NCBI GenBank assembly: GCA_001695595.3
Contig: MBPM02000108.1
Span: 1 to 64,000, forward strand
Reading direction: 5' to 3'
Origin: Plasmopara viticola
Taxonomy: Eukaryota; Oomycota; Peronosporomycetes; Peronosporales; Peronosporaceae
DNA: 64,000 nucleotides
Within the stretch, counting starts at the first letter, position 1, and every line of letters begins with the position of its first letter. A program made the position numbers and the translations under genes. Below, in pieces: positions 43,762-54,924 of the stretch. The notes beneath the pieces were generated by a model. That model saw only the letters and a list, made by a program, of their open reading frames with translations. It ran no database searches and was not told the DNA's origin.

Positions 43762-44222
43762 GGGTCCGAAATCTCATACATTTGTATAGTATAGATCAAG
43801 ACTAAAGTTAATGAGCCTGCATATCATTTGGACGTTGCGAAAAAGTGCTTCACACTATTGGTCTTGCTTGACTGCCTTTAAAACACCTCAGTTGTTGCTG
43901 TTGTACGGTGTGACTGGAATTTCTTACGTGTATTGCAACTAAACGTAGAAACATTCGCACTGATCGAATTGTTTTGTTTATATGCTTTGTTTTTGAGCTT
44001 GTTACTTGTGTGGATTTTTTTATTGTGTTTGACCTTATTGCGTCTTATTGCGTCGCTACAGCTCAATTGTCGAGCACTCGGTTTGTTCATCCTCTAAAGT
44101 TTCTTCTTGATGCAGTATCTACTTTGTGTCTTGTGGTGCACATCGTCGTGTCTCAAATTAGATGCCTAGAAGCGGGTGAGCGATGTGCTGAACGTATTTA
44201 TGTGCTTCGTGTTGAGGGAAGC

Positions 44223-44500
44223 ACCTACTTTATGAGGTAGGACCAAACCATATATTTGTTAAATCAAATAAAAGTTCTTTTAAACTGCAATTTATTGCAC
44301 TTCTTTGCTTCCTTAACACGAAGTATAGTGAACAATTCATTGGTAGATTTAGCATCTTCCTGCACGCCTCCTATCTGCAAAAATCTGTAATACTATCATA
44401 ACAAAAAATGTTATTTACGGTAAAAAATGCAGAGATAGAAAAAAAAATTATTGTATGTGTACTACATCATCGACTTAATCATTTTGAGCCGCGAATCACC
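44223..44500. other. Gap between array end and DPB2
   Basis: About 280 bp of AT-rich unique sequence. Apart from the initiator-like site near its end I see no gene or repeat. Confidence 0.6.
44479..44485 (+). promoter_or_regulatory. Oomycete-type initiator for DPB2
   Basis: TCATTTT fits the oomycete Inr consensus (YCAYTYY) and lies 16-22 nt before the ATG at 44501, consistent with the short leaders usual in these organisms. No flanking promoter region was resolved. Confidence 0.4.
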
Positions 44501-46557
44501 ATGGCTTCCAAGCAAATTTTGCGCGCGTGCAAATTACAGGGGCTATCATTCCACGCCGACGCGCTCCGACGAATTACTGAGGAACTCACCAAGTGCGGAC
44601 GAATCTTTTTTATACTTTTGATATGCGACAGCTTCAAATGAGATGCCAATTTTTGACGGTAGCGCGACTTATTTATTGCTCTGTAATTTGTTCACATTGT
44701 AGTGAGTCGTCGCTACAGCTGGACGATATTATTCACGCCATAAAGAACAATGTTGACCGAAGTAAAAGTATGAATGCTCTGTAATCTATGGAAAAAAACC
44801 AACACGTAATTGAAGGCGGATGCGTTTGTATTTCTAAGTGTTGTCTTCAGTCGTGACACTTGAGGCTTTAGAGAGCGCCTTAAACACGCTACTGGCTGTG
44901 TCTCCTAAAAAATGTTATGAGAAAATTCAAGTGTTTGGCGCCTTTGACACGCCGACGCTTCACTTGAATAACTACAACAATTCGTACGAGCTCAAAGCGG
45001 ACACCCATCGTCAACTCCACGCTAGCCCAACGTCAAAAATTCAACTACTAAGGAACCGGTTTTTATTAACTATTTTCCGCGTCAAACGAAATCGATTATT
45101 TGCACCTCCATCAGCTGCGGTGGCGAATACCACCGAATATATTGAGGTGAGCAAACCAAAAAAAAATATTTGAATCTTAATTTTGCTCATAAGATTGGGG
45201 TTGTAGCTGTCACGAATAGAGTCCTTGTTGGGTGTAAGTGGACTACGACGCGTGATTGGCATGTTGGGTCAGGATGAACGCAAGCGTTTTTACTTGGAGG
45301 ATTTTGAGTCGCGAATTATCATTGATCTCTCAAATACAGCTTACACCAATGGTCTCTTTACGATCAATTGCGTTGTATTAGTCGAAGGCGAAGTTGTTGA
45401 CGATGTGCTGCGTGTTCAGGTAAAAATGGAAATTCGATTTTACTTTGTATTGACGAGCTTACAAATAACATACTTACATGTGAGTTGCTACTGGTATTAA
45501 GTCAATGGGGTTCCCACCTCCTGAAAGTAAGCACGCTTCGTTAGAAGTTCTAGGTGGTCTTGACCCGCTTGGTGTGGAGGTGTCACCACAACAACTAATG
45601 CAGATTAGAAAACTGGAGGGAAACGATCGTCATGCCGCTTTTATAGTATTGTCCGATGTACGTTTGGATGATCCAAAAGTGATGAGCAAGCTCGACGAGC
45701 TTTTTCGAGGTCTTGAAAGTGTTCAGCCAACGCTATTTATTCTGATGGGTGACTTTATGTCGACATCAATTGGTGGAGGCGCGGGATCCAGCTCGCTACA
45801 GGATTTGCGTGAGTATTTGGAAGAGCTCGGGAATCTCATTTTAAAGTATTCTGGCATTGCCAAAAATTCGCGATTTATTTTAGTGCCAGGACCAAACGAT
45901 CCGGGTTCGTCACGCGCATTTCCTCGCCATCCGGTATTAACAGTGCGTGGTCGCTTCTAGTGTGGAATATTTAAAACTTTGCTTGCCTTGACAGCTTCCT
46001 GATCTATGCACCCGCGAACTCATCGACAAGGTGCCAAATGTCACTTGCAGCACCAACCCGTGCCGCATCCGCTATTACACCCAAGACATTGTCATTTTTC
46101 GTGACGATCTCCAACAAAAAATGCAACGGCATGCTATTCTGCCGCCATTTTCAAGTGGGCAAGAAGATTCAGTAGTGGATCAAGACGGTCAAGCTGTCCG
46201 ATGTGTCTCTGAGACGGCCATTTCCAAGCATGTACGGCATAATTCTTACGCTGTCAATGTGGTTGCTGACTTTTAAAAATGCAACTCATCTTACGTAATC
46301 AGCTGGCTAAGACTATCATCGACCAAGCGCACTTGTGCCCCATGCCGTTGATGGCAAATCCAATTATATGGGACTATGACTCTTCTCTCCAACTCTTTCC
46401 GGTCCCAGACGTGTTGATTTTGGGAGATGCAACAGAACAGTTCCAGCTTGGCTACTCATCTGTCGGTATTTTTAACCCAGGCATGTTTCACGCTGATAAC
46501 TCATTTGTGTTTTATCGCCCAAGCACAAATACCACCGAGTTTAGTCGCGTTGATTGA
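44501..46557 (+). CDS. DPB2: DNA polymerase epsilon subunit 2 (B subunit)
   Basis: Non-catalytic second subunit of the leading-strand polymerase and part of the replisome with CMG helicase. By GT-AG splicing I place exons at 44501-44592, 44703-44761, 44851-45146, 45207-45419, 45502-45933, 45995-46231 and 46303-46557. The joined frame is 527 aa, about the human POLE2 length. An N-terminal helical domain (residues 1-50) is followed by an OB-fold region (about 150-225, ...SLLGVSGLRRVIGML... to VQSMGFPPP). The calcineurin-like phosphoesterase fold that follows lacks metal ligands, as in the family: FIVLSDV (267-273), LFILMGDF (298-305), LVPGPNDP (347-354). The C-terminus carries NPCRIRYYTQDI, IWDYDSSLQLFPVPDVLILGD and INPGMF-like NPGMFH. 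The ATG has context ACCATGG. Introns are 110, 89, 60, 82, 61 and 71 nt. The stop at 46274 lies within the last intron. Family assignment is firm; exact splice sites are inferred. Confidence 0.93.
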
Positions 46558-49500
46558 TAAAACACATAATATGCGAAATTTGCTACACATACAAATTCGA
46601 ATCTGATTGCTCATAATTTGCTTACTAACTTCTGTTAACACTGTGACCTGGAAAGTATTAAACTCTTTCGTATCGTCTGCTGCTTGAAGACTATACGATA
46701 TATATGATCTGCAGCGCTATTTGCAATAAGGAAGCTGCTAATTAGTCCTCCCTTTTCGCTAACCAGTACAAACGAGCATTAACGTAGAAAATAGGAAGGA
46801 GCGGCCGTTTGTGCCAAAAAGTCAATGATAAAGACCGTCCTGTTCGGTAATCTTCGTAAGTGCCCCCCCCTAATTAATGCGGGCCCCTACATTAATGATA
46901 ATTGGCTGGAGCGAACACAATTGGATTTGAATGTTCTGTAAAACATTCGCAATGCATAAAAACTTGCACGTATGGCATTGGTGACGATCGCGACAGAATA
47001 TCGTTGTGCTGAGAAGCAGGCTTACAATATTAATTTGGCATGAATCGATCAAACCAAGCAGAGTGTCCAAAATCATCGACAATACCCAGAGCATCAAGGT
47101 TGATCTCGGCATTTTGGGAAGCAACAAAAACATTAATGAGCTCATGCCACGATGCGGCTCGCACAGCCAATGCAGAGATCAACCTAAATGCTTTCGGCAC
47201 TGTAGATAATTGAAGACACTCTGCTCGGTCTCTTAGTATTGAGTATTAGGAGACCAAGTAGAGTGTCCCCAAACCTTGAATTGGTAGGAAGCTGATAATA
47301 TGATAATGATCGCGACAGAAGATCATCGTTCTAAAAGAAGATTTATATTACGTGCAAAAATACTTGCACTAGGGTTTAGGTTTGTGGTGGGAGCTGATTA
47401 ATAAAAAAAAGGGAGCTAATTAGCGGCTCCTCGCTTAAATCCTTCATTCTATAAACGCCAACTTCAACCAAAAAAGCTCAGCTTTGTTTAAGCGCTCGTT
47501 ATATCCTTCCCCCCCTTTCAGACTTGGATTATATTCAAATGAATTTAATCAATCACTTTCGGCCTTCAGCTTGGACATAATTATAATGCAAAAAGGATGT
47601 GTCGGCTTCGAAATAAGAAAGGATACTCCGTGCGCGAGTCGAGGTCACTATGAAATGCGTTTTGCTTCTGATACTAAACTTTCTCTTACTGTCGTATCGG
47701 AGATGCTCCGACGGATCTCATGAGCTCCGAGGATATCCATAAGAGCGCCTTTGTTTCACTGCGCACTTCAAACGAAAATCATACTAGCTTGGCGGTTATG
47801 TAGTTTCAAAAGAGGAAGCCCTTAGTTTGCTCTAGCGCCTTCTTTATCCGAAGAAGCAGCTCCTATGCGATCAAATCTAAGTGCTTGAGATTGCCTTCGT
47901 TTTCGACCTTGACAGTCAGGCCACGGCTTCTTTAGGTAAAATTTTACCGTCATAGAGCTCGATTTTTCTTTAACTTTTTTGACGGTGTGACCAATCGAAA
48001 TCACAGTCGGATCAACCGTTGCGCATCTGATCCTGGGATTCTTTTCTTAAATCGATTATCCTTATAAATTGCCAGCCCCCAAAGCGAACAGCCTTATGAG
48101 CCTTAGTCTTATGTGGTGGCTATGGGCACTCCGTCCTTGCCTTGTCGCGCAGCGACGACGCTTAAAAAGGTGCTGGGAACACTTGCGGACTCGTATAGAA
48201 GCCATAGACCAGAGCGTTTAAGGGTGTCGCACGAAACCTGCTTACTGCAATATAAGCTCACTCTTCCATATCAATGTGAGATTTTCTTATGTTTATCTCG
48301 GGCGGATGCAGTTGCATCCTTGCAATCCAGCCGACTGGCGATGTCAGATAATAGTTGTAAAAATCGGTCTCAAACAAGAGATTTGGGATAAAAAGGTTCT
48401 CCTCGTCTTTTCTTCTATTCTCTCAAAAGCCTTCGACCATCGAAGAGTTAGCATCCCAGCAGTTAGACACAAGCGTGCAAAGCCCGTAAATGCGCAAACT
48501 GGTTTGTTGGGTGCAAAGTTACTCACATAAAGCCTATCAGTACGTAATTCGGTGCCTTAGCACATATATTGCACAGTTTAACTTCTAGCTCACCGCTGAC
48601 CCTTTTTTTGACATCTGCCTTTTTATGGTCTGCGGTGGACATATCAACTGGATTTCCGATAATGGAACCAGCGTTTGATAAAACGTAACGGTAAACCACG
48701 AGTACCTACCCGACACTTTGTGTTCCGAAGGTTATCCATAAACGGTCCTCTTGTCCAGTAATTCTGGCTGAAGCAGGTAAAATGCACAATCTTTCTTAGG
48801 CGACACGCAAGTACAACCATGGCTGTATTGCCTTTTATATTCAGCAACTTATATCAACGTATATACTTATCGACGTCTAGGTCGTGTTAAGGAGCCGACC
48901 TTTGAACCGCAGGCTAGACTTTTGAACAGGTTTAATAAGCTCCCACCCACTTGTACATATAGGACCACCATCATTTTGCATAAACCAGGAAGGAAGCCTA
49001 TTTTCGGCTCAAATGACCGCTAGCTAAGGTATTCTGTGACCTCTGAAATAATCGTACTTCAGGAATTCGTCGATCAAAACAACAACGCAGGCCAAATATG
49101 CCAAATTTTCCTTACAGCGATGCAGGTCATCTGGCAACTCATAGCGATGATATTTTAATCGCTTACGAGGTCAACTTTGTCATATTTAGGTGCGATAAAA
49201 GTTAGTATGAATGGCTTTAGATCCAGAAAAGAGGACATTCGATTTGTATGCCCCAAAAAGTCTTTAATCAATACGGTTTTCAATATTAATAATGTCGACA
49301 AAAACGTTAAATGTAATGCGTTGTAACTAATACGGAAAATTCATCTCGCAGCAAGGACAGCCAATTTGGACTTCGTTGGGATAGAAGAGGAGTGTCATAG
49401 CCCGCTTCTTAGCCGCACGAAACGGTATTTTGTTAATTACCTGTTAGACTGTTTTATCCAATTTGTCTTGCATACCCATGTTACTTGCAATTAAACTTTT

Positions 49501-52310
49501 TAAAGCAAAGTTGGTGGTGCTGTGTTACCCATCTGTGTAACTTTTCTACCTAACGTTAAGAGCGCTCTCTTTAGCGTATTCAGATGTCTAAGCTTCCAGT
49601 TGAAGTGTATCACCTATTCACTAATTTATCTTTAAAGATACATCAATACCTTTAATATCGTATATGCTTATTCGGGCTGTGTAAATCGCTCGAACATCTT
49701 TAGGTTAAGGTCTTACCCCACAACAGGTTTTATAAAACTAGTGATAGCAGATAACATAGTTTTTTTGAAAAGGAACGGGGATTTAAAAGCCAAATTTTGG
49801 ACGACCCAGTGGTTAGCAAAAGAGACTATTCATAAGTATGCCTGGCCGTCTTAATGGTTGTCGTGTCACGACATATTGATTTGATTGAGAGACACTGTCA
49901 GAGGTGTTGGGTTGCTAAGCTCAAGAAACTAATGCTACTGAGTCCTTGCCTAAAACGCCAGTAAAGTGGTGTTCTCATAATGCAAAGATCTTTATGTTTA
50001 CATATGCGCGTTTTCATCCTAAGTGCAAACATTATCGATCAATTTTTAAGCTTAGGACAGCATGCCCTGAGCTCAAAAGTTTTAAAATATACCAGATATT
50101 AGAATCGTTTGTTTAACTAAGATTTGACGTCCAAGACCCATTCTTGAAACTTGTGCAATAGACGAAAGAGGGGCACGAGAACAATAGCGTAGCAGACAAA
50201 GAATTTTGTGCCATCAAAAAATGGTCAATGCTTCAAGAGCAATGTGAGCGTATTGTAATCGATTGCACAAGAAGTTTGGTGCAGGAGTCAAAATGCTTGC
50301 ACTCATCATCGATAATTGTGCTAAAAACCAAGCTAAATGTGGCAATAGCTAAGCTTCCACCTACACAAACACCCATTCCAGATAGGGACATGTTACTTAA
50401 CAATATGTTGGGGTGTACTTTGTGCAATCAATTGAATCTGGTAAGTGATAATTTTTTATCCGTGGAGTCAAATATACCTAACAGTATGCTACGAGAGGAG
50501 TTAGTGCTTTCATATGGGTATTCAAGCGCTTGTTTATTGGGCAGGTGATCAATTAGGCCATCACGGGCTTTCTCTTGGACAAACTTCGACGATTAATTTG
50601 TCCATTTATTTCTTAGGAATCGATTGGCATTATAGTTTTACATAGGCACCTAAGTCAAGTTTGTTAATCATGAAAACAACATATTTATGCTAACAGCAAA
50701 GAATTCAGCGTAAACTCGTGCTGGCTTTGTCAAACTAGACAAGCCGTTTAGTGTTGTTTGTGCTATTCTACTGCGCCATCGAAAGCGCGTTATCACACCG
50801 TGATGTGGTCGGTCATATAGATCTGAGCCTATTTTTCATTTTAGGCGGCTTAGATCTACCCAACAAAATCATATCGTTCGATCACAGATTTACGTCTGCA
50901 CTGGGAAAGCTTTGGGTTCATAAAGTAAGTCAGTTCGCTATAATTGACCAGGCCATGCAGCTTTGAGGACAACGATAGCAGCGGTAAATCACTGTCATCA
51001 AGGCATAGTGCATTAAATTGTGTGGCTGGTACGTTTAACTTGCGTCGTACTTGCCATGTCAAAGTAAAAAGTACGTTGTGCTCTCAGAATTCTCAATCTT
51101 TTGAGTCAAGTCTAATAATACCCTAGCGACCTATGAGCCGCCTCATTCTCCAATTGAGCCAAAACTGACCGTTTTTTTGCATTAGTTGACATGATTGCAC
51201 CGACCGAAATTATGTTATGACGCACGTAATTTACCGAACTACACTCAACCTGGTTCTCAACTGTCTTGGATCCTTGCATGTCAAATTAGCTGTCAGCCAC
51301 TGCTTGATCTTCCTTCTAGAGTTGTCAATTGTTCGATAATTAAGCTTCCGTTGTGTTAACCAACCGCGCACCCAGGATAAAAATCTTCTCTTTTTTAGTA
51401 TGAGCGGTATTTTCTATTTTAGTGGCACAGCTTCTGCCAGCGATCCTTCGGAGCTTTTAAGCAAGGCAAAGCTTTTCTTTGGCGGCTTCGTTGAAAACCA
51501 TGAATTTAGTGCTTTTGCTTGCCGCAGCCATAACAGAACTCTATGACAAGATAGAAACACAAGGACCGCAAGCCCTCCGATTGCGCCTTGTACGACAAAG
51601 AGCTTCCTAATTACTGCTTTACGAAAAGTTTATTATGTATGTGGCTGTAGTCCTTTTATCATCCTCAGGACCTGCACTCAAGCGTCGAGTGCTAGGCAAG
51701 TCTACCCTTTGGTCGCAATCATCTTAATTTGTTCGAAGAGTGGCAACCAGCTATGGAGGACCTTAAACTTCTTGCTGCATCCATCATACTACAAAATGCG
51801 CGCTTTTCTTTCTTGCGATCGTTTCTGTTGATCACTCCTTTAGTCTACTACCAGAGAACTAATTTCACAAGCAAATCTGTTTGATGGGATAGTGGTCGAT
51901 CTTAGCTCAACCTTCAAGCAAAAAAATGCGAGCGCCACAGGCGCCTGATTATTTGTACTCATGGTTGCTTGAGTGACTTTTCGATCCAGAAGTAACAAGA
52001 TTTTGGGTTATCTCTTTATAAGTTGTTAAGCTTAAGTTTCACTGGGTGATAGATGCTTTCACGGGACTGCTGCCTGCCAGGACCGTACACCTAATAATTT
52101 ACTCGCAGCGCTCAAACGCTTAGACACGTAACGGCTGCGTACTAGCAGGCAGGGCTAAGACTGCAGTCGCTCTCTCAGGCTTGTGAAACTTAGCATTCAT
52201 TTAGCGCCACACAAACCACACATTTGACAAGCGTGGCGAAATTGGTATACTTTATGGCAAATTCTAAGAGAGGTTAGGTAGACAGGCAATCCGCATGCGT
52301 ACAATTTATT
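46558..52310. other. Gene-poor region right of DPB2
   Basis: About 5.7 kb with many stops in all frames. Short ORFs (for example 48113-48391 and 50228-50548 on +, 46870-47145 on -) show no domain I recognise and no consistent coding signal. The only clear structure is the inverted-repeat cluster near 47.0-47.3 kb. Probably decayed transposon DNA, but no element family can be named. Confidence 0.5.
47215..47267. repeat. Inverted repeat, 18-bp arms with 17-nt loop
   Basis: Left arm GACACTCTGCTCGGTCTC, right arm GAGACCAAGTAGAGTGTC (16 of 18 pair). A third copy of the arm (ACCAAGCAGAGTGTCC) lies near 47053, and GATCGCGACAGAA occurs on both sides (about 46986 and 47307). May be miniature-transposon ends; no target duplication seen. 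Confidence 0.6.
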
Positions 52311-52910
52311 TCACGTGCTTTGGGCGCACACAGCACCTTGTACTGAAGAAAAATGTGAGATCATCGGCAAAACAATTGCTTTCAATACCCCATCACAAGC
52401 GATCGGACGTATGTAAAAGAATACAATTGAAAGCCTTTCTATAATAATAAGAAAATTCGCGATTAAACCAATCGCGTATTCTCTATAAGCCTTTCGATCA
52501 ACAAGTGCATTTATGGCACCCTTAGAAAAGATCTTTAAAAAATACGCATTTTGCATACCAGTATCCCTTGATCCTCGATTAAGCTTAATTCGTCTCTTGG
52601 CATCATAATTTGACAGTTTCGTCCCCGAGATGATAAGTTCCTCAGTCTTTACGAAATAATTGTGTACTGATATGATTGACAGCTTGATCGGTTCATCCAG
52701 CAACTTCGTGATCGGGCTGCTCAATTCAAATCTATCTTTCGCTAGCTTTAGCAAAGCGTAAGGATTTTTTCCGACATAATGGACGAGAGGACCGATCGAT
52801 CCGTTAATTAAATCGTTCACCTTGATCACTTTGCTAATAACAGTCTCGAAAATCAAGTTTTGTCGCTTAACATACCTCCGCAATTTTAAAACAGCATTGT
52901 CTTGTCGCAT
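52311..52910 (-). CDS. Unrecognised 199-aa ORF
   Basis: An uninterrupted 600-bp frame on the minus strand, long for this AT-rich, stop-rich region. The product is Lys/Arg- and Leu/Ile-rich and looks helical. It has a basic N-terminus (KLRRYVKRQ), a hydrophobic stretch near the C-terminus (EYAIGLIANFLIIIERLSIVFFYI) and few cysteines. No signal peptide is seen from the first Met, an in-frame stop lies 33 nt upstream of it, and no RXLR or LFLAK-type effector motif is visible. A GTAAGT about 60 nt upstream leaves room for an unseen 5' exon. It could be a real orphan gene, a fragment of one, or chance. Confidence 0.35.
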   Translation of the reverse strand: MRQDNAVLKLRRYVKRQNLIFETVISKVIKVNDLINGSIGPLVHYVGKNPYALLKLAKDRFELSSPITKLLDEPIKLSIISVHNYFVKTEELIISGTKLSNYDAKRRIKLNRGSRDTGMQNAYFLKIFSKGAINALVDRKAYREYAIGLIANFLIIIERLSIVFFYIRPIACDGVLKAIVLPMISHFSSVQGAVCAQST

Positions 52911-54911
52911 CGGTACACGATCTCCTTGAAACCGATTTTCACATCAACATAGGGAACTACTTACCCATACAATGCTCCCAATGATTCTGCAAGATAGACT
53001 AGGCGGAATCGGTAGTCGTTATTTTCTCAAGCTTTATATCTGCACGTGCTTCCTGGGAATTGGTCGCTGTCCGATCAACCTAATAAGATCTTTGTTAGGT
53101 AAAGGCGGAATCCTCATAGCCATATCCCTTTATATTTTAGCAGAAACCACAAAATACATAATGGCGTCTAGTCATGCTGTTTCGCCAAATCACATTTTTT
53201 ACTAAAGATCTGTAGCAAAATAAAATTTGGTCTCAGAGCGTCCGCTCGTCACATTTACGCTTTCCTTAAAATTAACACTCTCTTGTCTTGCTTCTATCGT
53301 CCAAACAACACCTAGCTTAACGAACATAAAAGACATCCTGGATAGATACCACCGCGCTAATATCCAAGAGTACGTTATATTTCGATTATAATCGCTAACC
53401 TGTCTTGACTTGATTGAAGAACGTGCTTCGTGCAATGTGACCTCAGTACTTATGCACTTCTCCCAGTAGAAAATCCATTGCCATAGCGATGTTAACACGA
53501 AGAAACAGGTCGGGCTTTAAAAGCTTGTGACAGCAGCGATATAGACTTCATTTAATCACATATGCTGTCGATCAAACTGTTTTCTTTGCTATTCTTCGGC
53601 TACTTGACGTATGCGTTGGGTCAGTTTGCCGGTCACGTACGCATTATTGTTTAGTACTTTCGAGCTACATAATCGGGTGTTCGGTGGAATTGGACCACTG
53701 CGGTAAACTTCACTTTCCGGGACTCGTAGGTATCATTGATCCCTTAGTTGGTAGTTGAGTTTACTTGAGTAAAGCTCTTGATCGAGTGCTCGCGACAGCG
53801 CTGACAAATCAGCACTTAAGCTGTAATTATAGCAGTTGCGGTTCCTGCGATCATGCACGGCCCGTGAGGCGTGGCTCGAATGTATTCCTTGATGAGCTAG
53901 ATTTTGTGCTATTTGATGCAATCGCTCCGAAATCGTGGACAATTTGTCTCGCTCCGCCAGCTTAGCTTCGTCCGTGACCCTACTTGATCAAATGATTCCA
54001 TGTACTACGGGATTACGATAGCACGGCACGATCTGATTGAATCTTACGACTCTATCACCTACGCACGGTTTGATCAGCTACGCAGCTATGCTTGATGTAA
54101 TAAATTAGCCTTACTCGTTTGGATTTACTGTCAACCCAAGTAATAAGTAATGCGTGATCTACCGTCACATTAGAAAGGTGACTAGAGAGTTTGTTGATCT
54201 GATTGAGTCGTATGATTGGCATCATCCACTGTAGATGCCTATCATAAAAGACGATTTGTACTTGCACAACTAGATGCTTTTGGGCGACCAATCGCTTTAT
54301 GAAAGGTCATGTAAGTAGCAGTAAATAGAAAGCAAGTACAAGCTTGAACATTAAACGGCAGAAAGCGTTTGTTGGCCCACACCGACAACGTGTGATACTT
54401 ACCTGGAAAGTTGTGTCGGCCCAGGATAAACCATACGTAATCAACGCTATTTTATCTTCCACTACTGGAAGCAGTTAAGCATCAAAAGAAATGGGTACCA
54501 GATCAATGCATACAACTTTTTCCGTTAGCCGCTATAATCATTTATACAAGTGGACCGCCATTCAAAGATTTCACACGGCGTCTGCATCATCCCGCCGAGT
54601 CAAATTCATCAAACCAGACAAAACCATGCATTGGAATTCGCCAGAGGAGTTCAATCTTTTAGCAGAAAGATTTGCATGGACACATAATTAAGCTTTCTTG
54701 TTGCCTTCACATTCGTAACTTGTCTTATCGTCCTATTATCTATAATTTCTCGCTGAAATCTTGCTGGTGCACTAGCCTCGCATCTCCTTTTCTTTCGGTA
54801 GACAATCCCGGCAGCCAATAGTTCTTTTATTGAGCCGCTTAGCGAAATCTGGATATATCAGTATAAGAGACTTTACAATCACATTCCAAAGCTTACGAAA
54901 TATCCTTTCGC
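52911..54911. other. Gene-poor region left of the LINE derivative
   Basis: No supported gene. A 77-aa ORF at 52972-53205 (+) and a 66-aa ORF at 54491-54691 (+) have no recognisable motif. The phrase GATCTGATTGA occurs twice (about 54030 and 54197) as a short imperfect repeat. Confidence 0.45.
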
Positions 54912-54924
54912 ACTTAGACAAATT
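54912..54924 (+). repeat. Target-site duplication, left
   Basis: ACTTAGACAAATT, identical to 56063-56075. Confidence 0.88.

Larger units (their letters stand above)
1..44222. repeat. Tandem array of ~1.085-kb tRNA-Ser / U6 / tRNA-Trp units
   Basis: The same block recurs head to tail about 40 times. Each block holds tRNA-Ser(GCU) on +, about 197 bp of spacer, U6 snRNA on +, about 130 bp of spacer, tRNA-Trp(CCA) on -, then about 505 bp of spacer. Ser-to-Ser distances are mostly 1,079-1,089 bp. Shorter ones (for example 1,034, 1,054, 1,050) reflect deletions, and three long ones (1,446, 1,466, 1,415) contain an extra 366-bp mini-unit. The window opens inside a unit, so the array extends further left. 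It ends at about 44222, where the last, diverged spacer breaks off after the block GTTGAGGGAAGC. Units at 1-5 kb and 15-24 kb are nearly identical; those from 33 kb on are diverged. Units differ by scattered indels, which argues against a simple assembly duplication. True copy number cannot be judged from one assembly. Confidence 0.97.

Noticed and set aside
1..44222. CRISPR-like or protein-coding satellite array
   Set aside because: The unit is over 1 kb and contains well-formed tRNA and U6 genes; no short regular repeat-spacer pattern exists.
1..44222. The array as a pure assembly artefact
   Set aside because: Units carry distinct indels and private SNPs in nested patterns, and there is a graded right edge. 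Copy number itself remains unverified, and 5.4-6.5 kb could be low-quality sequence.
82..44240. Dozens of 60-115-aa ORFs repeated along the array on both strands (for example products starting [14 protein letters not shown] or [13 protein letters not shown])
   Set aside because: They lie antisense to U6 or across spacers, change length with single indels between units, and are copied only because the unit is repeated.
46232..46302. DPB2 broken by a stop at 46274 and a frame change
   Set aside because: A 71-nt GT-AG intron removes both and joins AISKH to LAKTIIDQAHLCPMP, matching the family.
48113..48530. Overlapping ORFs of 92, 84 and 60 aa on both strands
   Set aside because: No domain, no start context and mutual overlap; likely chance or decayed repeat DNA.
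50228..50548. 106-aa ORF on +
   Set aside because: No motif recognised. A GTAAGT inside hints at splicing, but no partner exon could be supported.
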